Source: Bog-756 sp035534835
GTDB taxonomy: Bacteria; Actinomycetota; Acidimicrobiia; Acidimicrobiales; RAAP-2
Length of the DNA: 64,000 bases
Reading direction: 5' to 3'
Assembly (NCBI GenBank): GCA_035534835.1
Contig: DATLRE010000053.1
Location: forward strand, 1 to 64,000
Shown here: positions 10,196 to 19,818 of the stretch, piece after piece
How the letters are laid out: every line of letters starts with the position of its first letter
Position numbering within the stretch: the stretch's first letter is position 1
Program-made: the position numbers and the translations under genes
The notes under the pieces: generated by a model
Told to the model about the DNA's origin: nothing
What the model saw: the letters and a program-made list of their open reading frames with translations, nothing else
Databases searched by the model: none

Positions 10196-11140
10196 TCACA
10201 CCGCGTCGGGGCCGGGCACCGGCCACCGCACCCGGGTCGCCCATCCCCATCGCTCGAACCGGGCGATGAGCCACGCGGACGGGTCGACCATCCCCCGGTA
10301 GGCGCCGTGGCGGGCCCACGAGGGATGTGCGTGGTGGACGTTGTGCCAGGCCTCACCGAACGACACGACCGCCAGCGGCCACAGGTTGGTGCTCCTGTCG
10401 GTCGTCGGGTCGCTCCGACGGCCGAACGCGTGGCACAGCGAGTTCACCGACCACGTGACGTGGTGGAGCACCGCCATGCGGACCAGCCCCGCCCACACCA
10501 GTGCCGTGAGCGCGCCGAACCAGGAGCCCGAGATGGCGTAGCCGATGCCGAACGGCACGGCCAGTGAGGCGAGCGCCAGGAGGGGGAACAGTCTGCCGAT
10601 CCTCGCCAGGTCCCGATCCTTCAACAGGTCGGGCGCATAGCGTTCGGCGCTCGACGCATCCGAGACGAACAGCCATCCCATGTGGGAGAAGGCCAGGCCC
10701 CGCACCAGTGCCATGCCCCGGTCGCCGTAGCGGTGGGGTGAGTGCGGGTCGCCCGCCCGGTCGCTGAACATGTGGTGACGACGGTGGGTGGCGACCCAGC
10801 TCGTCACCGATCCCTCGACGGCCATGGACCCGAGCACGGCGAGCACGATCTTGAGCGCGCGGCGCGGGGCGAAGCCACGGTGGGTGAAGAGCCGGTGGAA
10901 GCCCACGGTGAGGCCGAAGCCGGTCACCACGTAGAGCACCAGGGCGATCAGGACGTCCGTCAGGTTCACCACCCCGCCCCAGAACCACCAGACGGCCAGA
11001 CCGAGCGCGACGGCCGGACCCGCCACGATGGCGGCGGTCGCCACCTTCTGCACGGCGTGCACCGTCACCGGAGGGCGGTGCCCGTCGGTCGACGGGTCGG
11101 TCGCGCTCAGTGCGGCGGTTGCGGCGGTTGCGGGACCCAT
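10196..11140 (-). CDS. Membrane fatty-acid (acyl-CoA) delta-9-type desaturase
   Basis: Integral membrane di-iron desaturase of 314 residues. The three histidine boxes are clear: HRLFTH (H82-H87), HRRHH (H119-H123) and HNVHH (H266-H270), in the spacing of stearoyl-CoA desaturases. Two hydrophobic regions flank the first box and two lie between the second and third. It probably introduces a cis double bond into acyl chains to adjust membrane fluidity; it needs an electron donor not encoded nearby. The delta-9 position is inferred from family resemblance. ATG 11140 is used; about 190 bases separate it from the divergent sulfatase remnant. Confidence 0.9.
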   Translation of the reverse strand: MGPATAATAALSATDPSTDGHRPPVTVHAVQKVATAAIVAGPAVALGLAVWWFWGGVVNLTDVLIALVLYVVTGFGLTVGFHRLFTHRGFAPRRALKIVLAVLGSMAVEGSVTSWVATHRRHHMFSDRAGDPHSPHRYGDRGMALVRGLAFSHMGWLFVSDASSAERYAPDLLKDRDLARIGRLFPLLALASLAVPFGIGYAISGSWFGALTALVWAGLVRMAVLHHVTWSVNSLCHAFGRRSDPTTDRSTNLWPLAVVSFGEAWHNVHHAHPSWARHGAYRGMVDPSAWLIARFERWGWATRVRWPVPGPDAV

Positions 11141-11331
11141 GGGACCTCCGGTGGCGCGGATGCGTGTGGGGCAGGGCCATTCCGGAGGGCCTGGTGCGGG
11201 CCGGACGCCGAGCGACGGTGCTCCAGCCTACCGCCGGGGCCGGGATCCCCCCGGTCGGGCGCGGGCCCGGGCGGCGCGGCGCGGGCGTCGGGCGGCGGGC
11301 GGGCCCCCATCCCGTCGCATGCGGTGACCCC

Positions 11332-12987
11332 ATGGAGCGACCCAACATCCTGCTGATCCTGACATCCTGCTGATCCTGACGGACGAGGAGCGGTACCCGC
11401 CGCCGTACGAGTCCGAGGCGGTCCGCTCGTTCCGCACGTCGCAGCTGCCGGCACGGGAGTCGATCCGGTCGCGGGGCGTCGAGTTCCACCGCCACTACGC
11501 CGGCTCGACGGCGTGCTCCCCCAGCCGGGCGACCCTGTTCACCGGAAAGTACCCGTCGCTCCACGGGGTCACGGCCACCGCCGGCCTCGCCAAGCAGAGC
11601 GACGACCCGGCCATGGGCTGGCTCGACCCGAATTCGGTGCCAACGCTGGGCGACTGGTTCCGGGCGGGCGGCTACCGGACCCACGACCGCGGCAAGTGGC
11701 ACGTATCGCACGCAGACCTCCTGATTCCCGGCACCCACGAGGGGCTCCTGGCCTCCGACGACGGGGGCCGGCCGATCCCCGAGGCGGTCGACGCCTACCG
11801 CCGGGCGGACCGGCTGGACCCGTTCGGGTTCTCGGGGTGGATCGGCCGCGAGCCCCACGGGCCGGCGAAGTCCGCCTGCGGAACGGTCCGCGACGGCGTC
11901 TCCGCGGAGCAGGTGGTCGAGCTCTTCGACGAGCTGGTGGCGGCGCGGGCCGACGGGCCCTGGCTCACCGTCGCCTCCTTCGTGAACCCCCACGACATCG
12001 CCTTCTCCGGATTCGGGTGGGAGCAGCTCCTCCGGTTCGGCCCGCCCGACGACACGGTGCCGGACGTGGACGAGCCGCCGTCGCAGTCGGATCCGTTCGG
12101 GGGACGGCCGGCCTGCCAGGAGGCCTTCCGTGCGATCTGGCCGGAGATGATCTTCGAGACGGCGACCGATCTCGCCTATCGGCGCCTGTACTACCACCTC
12201 CACAAACTGGTGGACCGGGCCATCGGCCGGATCCTCGAGGCGCTCGAGCGCTCCGGCATGGCCGACAGCACCATCGTCGTCTTCACGTCCGACCACGGCG
12301 ACCTGCTCGGCGCCCACGGGGGCTCGTCCAGAAGTGGTGCAACGCATTCGACGAGGCCACCCGGGTTCCGCTGCTGGTCGCCGGACCCGGCATCGACCCG
12401 TTGCCAACGGAGTCACGATCCCCTCCAGCCACGTCGACCTCGTCCCGACCCTGCTCGGGCTGGCCGGGATCGACCGGGAGCAGGCCGCGGCCGGCGGGGC
12501 CGCCCACCACGTCGAGAACCAGCCGCTGCCCGGCCGGGACCTGAGCGGTGCGGTCCGCGGGAGCGTGGGCCCGGAGTCACTCGTCTCGCCGGTGTACTTC
12601 ATGACCGAGGACGACGTGACCCGTGGCTCGACCCAGGTCAACGTCCTGACCGGGCAGCCGTTCGACAGCGTGGCCATGCCGACGAACATCGAGTCGGTGC
12701 TCGCCACCCTGCCCACGGGCGACGGCGGCGCCCCCGAACTGTGGAAGCTGAACCACTACTACGAGCGGCTCGACGACTGGTACGCGGACCGAGGGGTGGC
12801 CCCGAACCCGTTCCTCGGGCCGGCGGCGGAGCCGGCCTTCGATCTCCACAACCTCACCGCGGACGCCGAGGAGCGCCACAACCTCGCCGACGAGGCGGTC
12901 GCCGTGCGCTCGACGATGTCCTCGGTCCTCGAGTCCGAGCGCGACGCCAAGCGCAGGATCCCCTCGGTGCGCAACCCCGCCGGCTGA
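11332..12987 (+). pseudogene. Type I sulfatase gene broken by three frameshifts
   Basis: Reads as a type I (formylglycine) sulfatase spread over three frames. It starts MERPNILLIL, but a 17-base tandem duplication (11346-11362 repeated at 11363-11379) breaks the frame at once. A second frame runs to about 12318 and includes CSPSRATLFTGKYP, whose Cys would be oxidised to formylglycine, and VVFTSDHGDLLGAHGG. A G lost from the run of five at 12318-12322 shifts to LVQKWCNAFDEATRVPLLVAGPGI. Another one-base loss near 12400 gives the last frame, ending FDLHNLTADAEERHNLAD. Three independent shifts make it a pseudogene unless they are sequencing errors. A sulfotransferase-like gene follows. Confidence 0.85.
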
Positions 12988-13173
12988 CGGGGCGCCACCG
13001 TTTCGGGCTCGTCGGCACCGACGATGGACTCCCGGACCCGCCGGTGACGCCCGGCGGTGGCGCGCCTGCCCCTCGCAGGGGAACGGATCCCCGTGACCGG
13101 CTACGTTCGCGTCATCGACGGTCACGTCGATCCGGCGCGGATCCGGCCATCCGCACAGGAGGAGGCGGTACGC

Positions 13174-13791
13174 ATGGCACTCGAGGTCGTTGGCGCAGGC
13201 GTGGGGCGGACCGGCACCAACTCGCTCAAGCTCGCACTCGAGCAGCTCACCGGCGAGCCGTGCCACCACATGTTCGAGATCTTCGGCAACCCGGAGCAGA
13301 TCCCGCTGTGGACCGATGCCATCGAGGGTCGGCCGGTCGACTGGTCGACCCTGCTCGCCGGCTACGCCAGCCTGGTCGACTGGCCGGGGGCGTCGTTCTG
13401 GCCGGAGCTGTATGCGGCCAATCCGGACGCCCTCGTGCTCCTGTCCGTCCGCAGCCCCGAGTCCTGGTACGCCAGTGCCTCGAACACCATCTTCGGCGTG
13501 TTCGACGCCGCCCCGCCCGAGATGCGTCCCTGGTTCGAGACGGTGCGCAGGCTCCTGCGGGACAGGTTCAGCGACCAGCTCGACGATCCGACCGCCATGA
13601 TGGACGCCTTCGTGCGCCACAACGACGAGGTCCGGGCGACCGTCCCGGCGGAGCGCCTGCTCGAATGGACGCCGAGCGACGGCTGGGAGCCCATCTGCGA
13701 GCGCCTCGGCGTCGAGGTGCCCGATGAGCCGTTCCCGAGGACCAACGACACCAACCAGTGGCGGGCCAACCTCGGGTTGCCCCCGGTCTGA
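13174..13791 (+). CDS. Sulfotransferase-like family protein
   Basis: Protein of 205 residues beginning MALEVVGAGVGRTGTNSLKLALEQL, the P-loop-like PAPS-binding start of the sulfotransferase_4 family (often annotated as sulfotransferase or NAD-dependent epimerase). Further blocks fit the family: VDWPGASFWPEL, VLLSVRSPESWYAS, a central NDEVRATVPAERLLEW, and the C-terminal GWEPICERLGVEVPDEPFPRTN. It would transfer sulfate from PAPS to an unknown acceptor. ATG 13174 is chosen because AGGAGGAGG lies just upstream; an in-frame start at 13057 would add a region without family likeness. It follows the broken sulfatase by about 190 bases, which contain a short hairpin (CCCCT/AGGGG) and nothing else seen. 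Confidence 0.82.
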   Translation: MALEVVGAGVGRTGTNSLKLALEQLTGEPCHHMFEIFGNPEQIPLWTDAIEGRPVDWSTLLAGYASLVDWPGASFWPELYAANPDALVLLSVRSPESWYASASNTIFGVFDAAPPEMRPWFETVRRLLRDRFSDQLDDPTAMMDAFVRHNDEVRATVPAERLLEWTPSDGWEPICERLGVEVPDEPFPRTNDTNQWRANLGLPPV

Positions 13792-13827
13792 CCGATCGGT
13801 CCGGGCACCGGGCAGCCACGGTGGTGC

Positions 13828-14304
13828 TCAGCCGCCCAGTCCGAGCAGCAGCGTCAACGACCCGTCGACGCCGCCGACCTCGACGAAGCCCAGCCGCCGG
13901 TAGAGCCGGAGCGCCGGGTTGTCGGGCTCGACGCTCAGGCTGAGGCCCGGTAGTCCGGCGTCGACGGCCCGGGTGATCAGCTCACCCAGCAGCGTGGCGC
14001 CTATGCCCCGGCCCCGGAATCGCCCGACGACGCCGACGGCGATCTCGGGAATCCCCTCGTCGACGAAGCCGAAGCCCGGGTCCCAACCCGTGAAGTGCCG
14101 CCACCACGCGGCTCCGACGGGGTCGCCGGACACGGCGACCACGCCGGTGTCGCCCGTCCGGGGCCAGCCGTCGACGTAGTGCCAGACCCCGTCCAGCTCC
14201 GGCAGCCGTGCGACCGGTCGGGGGACGGTTCCGGGTCGCCAGTCGAACGCCACCGCCAGCATGGCCGCCAGGAAGCCGGCGTCGTCCGCCGTGGCGACCC
14301 GCAC
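13828..14304 (-). CDS. GNAT-family N-acetyltransferase
   Basis: A 158-residue single-domain acetyltransferase. The acetyl-CoA pyrophosphate loop is RFRGRGIGATLLGELI, followed by the typical LSLSVEPDNPALRLYRRLGFVEVGG motif of beta-5, alpha-4 and beta-7. Substrate unknown. The start is uncertain: GTG 14304 is taken, with GGAGGT close upstream. It is convergent with the sulfotransferase-like gene, 36 bases away, and lies just downstream of the DUF3039 gene on the same strand. Confidence 0.82.
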   Translation of the reverse strand: MRVATADDAGFLAAMLAVAFDWRPGTVPRPVARLPELDGVWHYVDGWPRTGDTGVVAVSGDPVGAAWWRHFTGWDPGFGFVDEGIPEIAVGVVGRFRGRGIGATLLGELITRAVDAGLPGLSLSVEPDNPALRLYRRLGFVEVGGVDGSLTLLLGLGG

Positions 14305-14339
14305 CTCGACCTCCGGCGTGCCGCCTCCCGGGAATGGGC

Positions 14340-14621
14340 TCAACCGGCAGGGACCTTCCACCCCCGGGACTCGGCGATCTCCTTGCACGTGGGACAGACC
14401 GGGTAGCGCTTCGGGTTGCGACCCGGCACCCAGATCTTGCCGCACAGTGCCTTGACGGCCGTGCCGTTGACCATGCCCTCGACCACCGACGGACCCGCCG
14501 AGACGAAGTCGCCCTTCTCCGGGCGGAAGCCCTCGAGGACGATGTGGGACATCCGCTCGTGGTCGCCGTCGAGCTGCGGGTCGACGTGGGTGGGGGCGAG
14601 CGTGGTGCCTGCGTCGGTCAT
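14340..14621 (-). CDS. DUF3039 domain protein
   Basis: Small 93-residue protein matching the actinobacterial DUF3039 family. Its core is ERMSHIVLEG, then GMVNGTAVKALCGKIWVPGRNPKRYPVCPTCKEI. Three cysteines (one in ALCGK, two in CPTC) suggest a bound zinc. The function of the family is unknown. ATG 14621 is used; the in-frame upstream extension is compositionally poor and lacks family likeness. It is divergent from maf, about 100 bases away, and probably cotranscribed with the acetyltransferase gene downstream. Confidence 0.85.
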   Translation of the reverse strand: MTDAGTTLAPTHVDPQLDGDHERMSHIVLEGFRPEKGDFVSAGPSVVEGMVNGTAVKALCGKIWVPGRNPKRYPVCPTCKEIAESRGWKVPAG

Positions 14622-14718
14622 GCCGCCCAGGATCGCGCATCCGCCGCCCGACCGCAGGACGGGCGCGTACGCCGGAGCGGCGGGGCCGGGCACGCCGGCA
14701 CGCCCCTAGGCTTGGGCC

Positions 14719-15324
14719 ATGCCCGCTCGCACCCTGGTCCTCGCCTCGGGCTCCCCCGCGCGGCTGAAGCTCCTGCGTGACTCCGGGTTCGACCCGGTGG
14801 TCCGGGTCAGCGGCGTCGACGAGGACGGCATCGATCCGGCCGACACCCCCGGTTCGGTGGCCCGCCTGGCCGCCGCCAAGGCCGAGGCCGTGGCCCGACC
14901 CGGCGGGAACGCCCTCGTGGTCGGCTGCGACTCGATGCTGGAGTTCGACGGCCGCCCCCACGGCAAGCCGATCTCGATCGGGGAGGCCCGCACGTGGCTC
15001 GCGGCCATGCGGGGCCGCAGCGGCGTCCTCTACACGGGACACAGCGTCATCGACGAGGCCACCGGCGCGCGTGCCCATGCCGTCGTCGGCACCACCGTGC
15101 TGTTCGGGGACACCACCGACGCCGAGCTGGACGCCTACCTGTCGGGCCCGGACGTCCTCGAGGTCGCCGGAGCGTTCACCCTCGACGGTCGCTCGGCCCC
15201 GTTCGTGGACGGTATCGTCGGCGACCCCGGCAACGTGATCGGCCTGTCGCTGCCCGCGCTGCGGTCGCTGCTCGGGGAGTTGGGCGTGTCCATCACCGAC
15301 CTCTGGCGGGATTGCGGACGGTGA
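14719..15324 (+). CDS. maf: Maf-family nucleotide pyrophosphatase
   Basis: House-cleaning pyrophosphatase of 201 residues that removes non-canonical or modified NTPs. The signature LASGSPARLKLL at the N-terminus, the acidic motif VVGCDSMLEFDG, the KPISIGEARTWLAAMRGRSGVLYTGHSV block and the C-terminal GDPGNVIGLSLPALRSLL are all in place. First gene of a tightly packed run: its TGA overlaps the dusB GTG. The A in place of the second Arg of the usual SPRR motif is a small departure. Confidence 0.92.
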   Translation: MPARTLVLASGSPARLKLLRDSGFDPVVRVSGVDEDGIDPADTPGSVARLAAAKAEAVARPGGNALVVGCDSMLEFDGRPHGKPISIGEARTWLAAMRGRSGVLYTGHSVIDEATGARAHAVVGTTVLFGDTTDAELDAYLSGPDVLEVAGAFTLDGRSAPFVDGIVGDPGNVIGLSLPALRSLLGELGVSITDLWRDCGR

Positions 15325-16487
15325 CCGTCCACACCGCGGACGCGGGTTCCCGGACGGCCGCGCCGGCGGCACCCCGGCTCGATCTGGGGAACCTGGTCGT
15401 GGACGTCCCGGTGGTGCTCGCCCCGATGGCGGGCGTCACCAACAGCGCCTTCCGCACCCTCTGCCGCACCTACGGCGCCGGGCTCTACGTGAGCGAGATG
15501 GTGACCGCCCGGGCTCTCGTCGAGGGAAGCGCCAAGACCCTGGGCATGGCCTCGTTCGGCGACGACGAGACCGTCCGCAGCGTGCAGCTCTCGAGCGTCG
15601 ATCCGACGGTGATGGGCCGGGCCGTCCGGCGCCTCGTCGACGAGATCGGCGTCGACCACATCGACCTCAACTTCGGCTGCCCGGCCGGCAAGGTCACCCG
15701 GCAGGGCGCGGGCGCCGCCCTGCCCGTCCACCGCACGCTCTACCGCGACATCGTCCGGGCCGCCGTGACCGAGGCCGGAACGGTGCCCGTCACCGTGAAG
15801 CTCCGCATCGGGGTCGACGCCGACCACGAGACCTACCTCGAGTCGGGACACATCGCCGAAGGCGAGGGGGTCTCGGCGGTGACCCTGCACGCCCGCACCG
15901 CCGAGCAGCTCTACTCGGGCAGTGCCGACTGGGACGCCATCGGCCGGCTCAAGCAGGCCGTGACCACGATCCCCGTGCTCGGCAACGGCGACCTCTGGGA
16001 GGCGGCCGACGCCGTGGCCATGATGGCAGCCACCGGCTGCGACGGGGTCGTCGTGGGACGGGGCTGCCTCGGCCGCCCCTGGCTGTTCCGGGACCTCACC
16101 GCCGCCCTGTCCGGCGATCCGGTGCCCGCCCCGCCGGGGCTCGGCGAGATCTGCTCGATGATGCTCGTCCACCTCGACCTCCTGTGCGGCCTGTTCGGCG
16201 AGGAGCTGGGAACGCGGCAGTTCCGCAAGCACACCGGCTGGTATCTGACCGGGTTCCCCGTGGGCTCCGTGGTCCGGCGCGATCTGGCGCTGGCCTCGAC
16301 GGTCGCCGAGGTGACCGGGCTGCTCGACGGGCTCGACCGGACGCTGCCCTTCCCGCCCGAGGCGTTGCGGATGGCCCGCGGGCACACCAACGGCCCCCGT
16401 CCCGTCCACCTGCCCGACCGTTGGCTGGAGACCGTCGACGATCCCACACCGCCGGCCGGCGGCGACCTGCTCGTGTCGGGCGGATGA
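15321..16487 (+). CDS. dusB: tRNA-dihydrouridine synthase (DusB type)
   Basis: FMN enzyme that reduces uridines in the tRNA D-loop. A TIM-barrel start VVLAPMAGVTNSAFR, the catalytic cysteine in DLNFGCPAGKVTRQGAGAAL, the HARTAEQLYSGSADWDAI block and the phosphate-binding VLGNGDLWEA and GCDGVVVGRGCLGRPWLF are all present; the C-terminal helical RNA-binding domain includes FRKHTGWYLTGF. The GTG at 15321 overlaps the maf stop as GTGA, and the end overlaps the next start as ATGA, so the three genes are translationally coupled. At 388 residues it is of normal length. Confidence 0.94.
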   Translation: MTVHTADAGSRTAAPAAPRLDLGNLVVDVPVVLAPMAGVTNSAFRTLCRTYGAGLYVSEMVTARALVEGSAKTLGMASFGDDETVRSVQLSSVDPTVMGRAVRRLVDEIGVDHIDLNFGCPAGKVTRQGAGAALPVHRTLYRDIVRAAVTEAGTVPVTVKLRIGVDADHETYLESGHIAEGEGVSAVTLHARTAEQLYSGSADWDAIGRLKQAVTTIPVLGNGDLWEAADAVAMMAATGCDGVVVGRGCLGRPWLFRDLTAALSGDPVPAPPGLGEICSMMLVHLDLLCGLFGEELGTRQFRKHTGWYLTGFPVGSVVRRDLALASTVAEVTGLLDGLDRTLPFPPEALRMARGHTNGPRPVHLPDRWLETVDDPTPPAGGDLLVSGG

Positions 16488-17992
16488 CGATCGACCGGGT
16501 CCGCGCGCCGACCCCGCGCCGCGGCCGGGCCGCCGTGGCCGGGGCCAACGGGTTCGTGGGCCGCAACCTGGTCCCCCACCTGGTGGACCGGGGTTGGACG
16601 GTCCGTGCGCTGGTGCGCGATCCGAGCACCGTCGATGCCCGGGACCACGTCGAGGTCCACGTCGCCGACGTGGGCGACAGTGCGGCCGTGGCCGACGCCC
16701 TGGCCGGCTGCGAGGTGGCCTACTACCTCGTCCACGCCCTGTCCGGCGGTACGGGCTTCGCCGAGCGGGACCAGGTCCTGGCCCGGTCGTTCGCGCGGGC
16801 GGCGTCCGATGCCGGCGTGGGCCGCATCGTCTACCTGGGCGGTCTCGGGCACGAGGGGCTGTCCACCCACCTCGCCAGCCGCCAGGAGGTCGGCGGGCTC
16901 CTCGGCTCCACCGGTGTGCCCGTCGTCGAGCTCCGTGCCGCCGTGGTCCTCGGAGCCGGCAGCATCTCCTTCGAAATGCTCCGCTACCTGACCGAACGAC
17001 TCCCGATGATGGTCTGCCCCCGCTGGGTGACCACCCCGACCCAGCCGATCGCCCTCGTCGACCTGATGGCCTACCTGTCCGAGTCGGTGTCCGTGGATCC
17101 GGGCGTCTACGAGGTCGGGTGCACCGACGCCACCACCTACCGGCAGATGATGGACACCTACGCCGACGTCCGTGGCCTGCGGCGCCGTCTGGTGGTCGAG
17201 GTGCCCGTCCTCACCCCGGCACTGTCGGCCCACTGGGTCGACCTGGTCACCCCGGTCGACGCCTCGGTCAGCCACGCCCTCATCGCGAGCCTCACCAGCG
17301 AGGTCACCGTGCGCACCCGCGAACGCACCGACGCCGCCTTCACCGTGCGGCCGCGCTCGGTGGCCCAGGCCATCGGGGACGCACTCGACGACCAGGCCGA
17401 CCGGATCGGCGCCACGCTGTTCGCCCGCCGGCACGGTCTCGACGAGGGCGTCTACACCGACCGGAGCGCGATCCGGGTGCACCCCCGCGACGTGCGTACG
17501 GACGGATCGGTGTCGGGGTTCGACGAGGATCTGGACGACTGCGGCGGCCGGCTCTCCTGGTACGGACTGCCCTTCGCCTGGCTCCTGCGGATCCGCCTGG
17601 GCAACCTGTTCGGCGAGGACCTGCGGCTGGGCCGGCCCGGGCCGGTCGAGCTCGGGGCGACCGTCGACTGGTGGACGGTCGCGGAGCGGGAACCCGAGGT
17701 CCTGGTCCTGCAGGCACGGGACTGGTTCTGCGGAGAGGCCTGGCTCGGGTTCCGGGTCTCCCCCACCCTCCCGACGACGATCGAGCAGGTGGGCGCGTTG
17801 CGCACGAGGGGCGTCCTCGGCATGGCGTACTGGTGGCTGCTCTGGCCGGTCCACCGGTACGCGTTCGGGGCCATGGTGCGGCACCGCCGGGTGCGGGCGC
17901 ACCGGACCGCGCGTCGACTGCGCCGCCGCGGGGCCCCGGCGCCCGGCGGGGCGGCCCGGCCCACGGTCGGACACGGACGCACGGGCCGCTGA
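16484..17992 (+). CDS. NAD(P)-binding protein fused to DUF2867
   Basis: Two-domain protein of 502 residues. Residues 1 to about 290 form a Rossmann domain of the NmrA/atypical SDR kind, with AVAGANGFVGRNLVPHL as the dinucleotide loop, then VAYYLVHALSG and RIVYLGGLGHEGLS. Residues from about 330 on match DUF2867: LSWYGLPFAWLLRIRLGNLFGEDLR, VDWWTVAEREPEVLVLQA and GMAYWWLLWPVHRYAFGAMVRH. The fusion is common in actinobacteria and annotated as SDR family oxidoreductase of unknown substrate. It is coupled to dusB by ATGA. The very basic tail after residue 480 could lie along the membrane. Confidence 0.85.
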   Translation: MTIDRVRAPTPRRGRAAVAGANGFVGRNLVPHLVDRGWTVRALVRDPSTVDARDHVEVHVADVGDSAAVADALAGCEVAYYLVHALSGGTGFAERDQVLARSFARAASDAGVGRIVYLGGLGHEGLSTHLASRQEVGGLLGSTGVPVVELRAAVVLGAGSISFEMLRYLTERLPMMVCPRWVTTPTQPIALVDLMAYLSESVSVDPGVYEVGCTDATTYRQMMDTYADVRGLRRRLVVEVPVLTPALSAHWVDLVTPVDASVSHALIASLTSEVTVRTRERTDAAFTVRPRSVAQAIGDALDDQADRIGATLFARRHGLDEGVYTDRSAIRVHPRDVRTDGSVSGFDEDLDDCGGRLSWYGLPFAWLLRIRLGNLFGEDLRLGRPGPVELGATVDWWTVAEREPEVLVLQARDWFCGEAWLGFRVSPTLPTTIEQVGALRTRGVLGMAYWWLLWPVHRYAFGAMVRHRRVRAHRTARRLRRRGAPAPGGAARPTVGHGRTGR

Positions 17993-18097
17993 CCGACCGG
18001 GTGCCTCGGTGTGGGAGACTGGGGGCAGACCGCGCCGGGGACTCCCTGCGCCCCGACGGGAGCCCCCCGCACCGGACCGGTCGCCCCTCCCCTCCCC

Positions 18098-19696
18098 ATG
18101 ATCGTCGGATCCTCCCTCACCATCGAGATCGGTGACCGCACCCTGCTGCGCGACGCGTCCTTCGTCGTCGGCGCCGGGGAGAAGGTCGGCCTGGTCGGGC
18201 GCAACGGCACGGGCAAGTCGACCTTCATCTCCGTCGTCATCAACGAGCCCGGCCGGAACGTGCGCTCCACCGGGAGCGCGGCCATCCGCGGCACTTACGG
18301 CTACCTCCCGCAGGTCCCGGAGCCCCACGGCCTCGGCCTCGAACCCAACGGCTTCTCCCACGTGCTGTCCGGGCGCGGCCTCGACGTGCTCGATGACGCC
18401 CTCGGCAAGGCCCGCACCCAGATGGCCAAGGACCCGACGACCGAGAACATCGCCCTCTTCTCCGACCTGGAGGAGCAGTTCCGGGAGAACGGGGGCTACG
18501 AGGCCGAGGCGACGATGGCCCGCCTGGCCGACGGTCTCGGCCTGCGCCAGGAGCTGCTGCTCGAGGAGATCGAGAGCCTGTCCGGCGGGCAGCGGCGGCG
18601 CGTCGACCTGATCCGGATCCTCTTCCAGGGCCCGGACACCATGATCCTGGACGAGCCGACCAACCACCTCGACCGGCCGGCCAAAGCGTGGCTCATGGAC
18701 GAACTCGAGCGGTTCCCCGGGGCCATCCTGGTCGTCTCGCACGACCTGAAGCTGCTCGACCGGTCGATCAACAAGGTGCTCCACCTGTCCGATGCCCGGC
18801 TGACAGAGTTCAAGGGCACCTACTCCTCGTACCTGGTGCAGCTCGAAGCCGACCAGTCCCAGCGCGAGCGCTCGGCCCAGCTCGAGGGCCGCGAGATCGA
18901 CCGGCTCGCCAAGCTGGCCGACTCGATGCGCGGCAGCACCAACCGGCGGGCCCGCATCGCCAAGTCGCTCGACAAGCGTGTCGAGCGCCTCGAGTCGGGC
19001 CGCACCGAGGTCCACAAGCGCGAGAGGAAGAGCTCGTTCAAGCTGCCGACCCCGGCGCGCTCCGGCGAGGTCCCTCTGCGGGTGTCGGACCTCGCCGTCC
19101 GGTACGACGACAAGACCGTGCTGGCCGACGTCGACTTCCACTGCCGTCGCGGCGACCGGGTCGTCGTGATCGGCAGGAACGGGGCCGGCAAGTCCAGCCT
19201 GCTGCGCTGCCTCGCCGGCGTCCAGGAGCCGACGGAGGGGACCGTGGAGCCCGGGGCCAACGTGGCCCTCGGGTACTTCGCCCAGGAGCACGAGCAGGTC
19301 GACCTCGGGGTCAGCGTGCTCGACAACATCGACGACCGGATCCTGACCAAGGAGACCGAGCGCCGGGCCCTCCTGGGCTCGTTCGGGCTGGTGGGCGACG
19401 TCGCCTACCAGATGCCGAAGACGCTGTCGGGCGGCGAGCGGGCCAAGCTCGGCCTCGCCATGCTCGCCGCCGGCCAGGCCAACGTGCTGCTCCTCGACGA
19501 GCCCACCAACAACCTCGATCCGACCTCGATCGAGGCGGTCGGGACGATGCTGGCCAACTGGCCCGGCACCATCATCGTGGTCAGCCACGACCGGGCCTTC
19601 GTCGAGGCCATGGAGCCCACCCATGCCCTCAAGCTGCCCGAGGAGGTCTTCACCCACTGGCGCGACGACTACCTCGACATGGTGGAGATGAAGTAG
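18098..19696 (+). CDS. ABC-F family ATPase
   Basis: Soluble protein of 532 residues with two ABC ATPase domains and no membrane segments, the layout of ABC-F translation factors that act on the ribosome. Domain 1 has GRNGTGKST, the signature LSGGQRRRVDL and ILDEPTNHLDRP; domain 2 has GRNGAGKSS, LSGGERAKLGLAML and LLDEPTNNLDP. The linker (about residues 245-320) is charged and helical, as in Ettan-like or Uup-like factors. A role in relieving stalled ribosomes or in antibiotic protection is inferred from the family. It begins about 105 bases after the SDR gene. A hairpin at 19772-19801 follows. Confidence 0.92.
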   Translation: MIVGSSLTIEIGDRTLLRDASFVVGAGEKVGLVGRNGTGKSTFISVVINEPGRNVRSTGSAAIRGTYGYLPQVPEPHGLGLEPNGFSHVLSGRGLDVLDDALGKARTQMAKDPTTENIALFSDLEEQFRENGGYEAEATMARLADGLGLRQELLLEEIESLSGGQRRRVDLIRILFQGPDTMILDEPTNHLDRPAKAWLMDELERFPGAILVVSHDLKLLDRSINKVLHLSDARLTEFKGTYSSYLVQLEADQSQRERSAQLEGREIDRLAKLADSMRGSTNRRARIAKSLDKRVERLESGRTEVHKRERKSSFKLPTPARSGEVPLRVSDLAVRYDDKTVLADVDFHCRRGDRVVVIGRNGAGKSSLLRCLAGVQEPTEGTVEPGANVALGYFAQEHEQVDLGVSVLDNIDDRILTKETERRALLGSFGLVGDVAYQMPKTLSGGERAKLGLAMLAAGQANVLLLDEPTNNLDPTSIEAVGTMLANWPGTIIVVSHDRAFVEAMEPTHALKLPEEVFTHWRDDYLDMVEMK

Positions 19697-19771
19697 GCGC
19701 GCCCCGCTTGACACCCGTGCCCACCGTGGCGACGCTCGCCCTGTGGGCAGGACGCTCCCCCCGCTGACCCG

Positions 19772-19801
19772 CCCCCCGGCCGACAGGCGGTCGCCGGGGG
19801 G
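19772..19801. terminator. Hairpin between convergent genes
   Basis: CCCCCCGGC at 19772-19780 pairs with GCCGGGGGG at 19793-19801 (9 base pairs, 12-base loop). It lies between the ends of the ABC-F gene and the SPFH gene and could stop transcription from both sides. There is no T-run, as is usual in such G+C-rich genomes. Confidence 0.5.
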
Positions 19802-19818
19802 TCCCGTGTGCCGATCGG

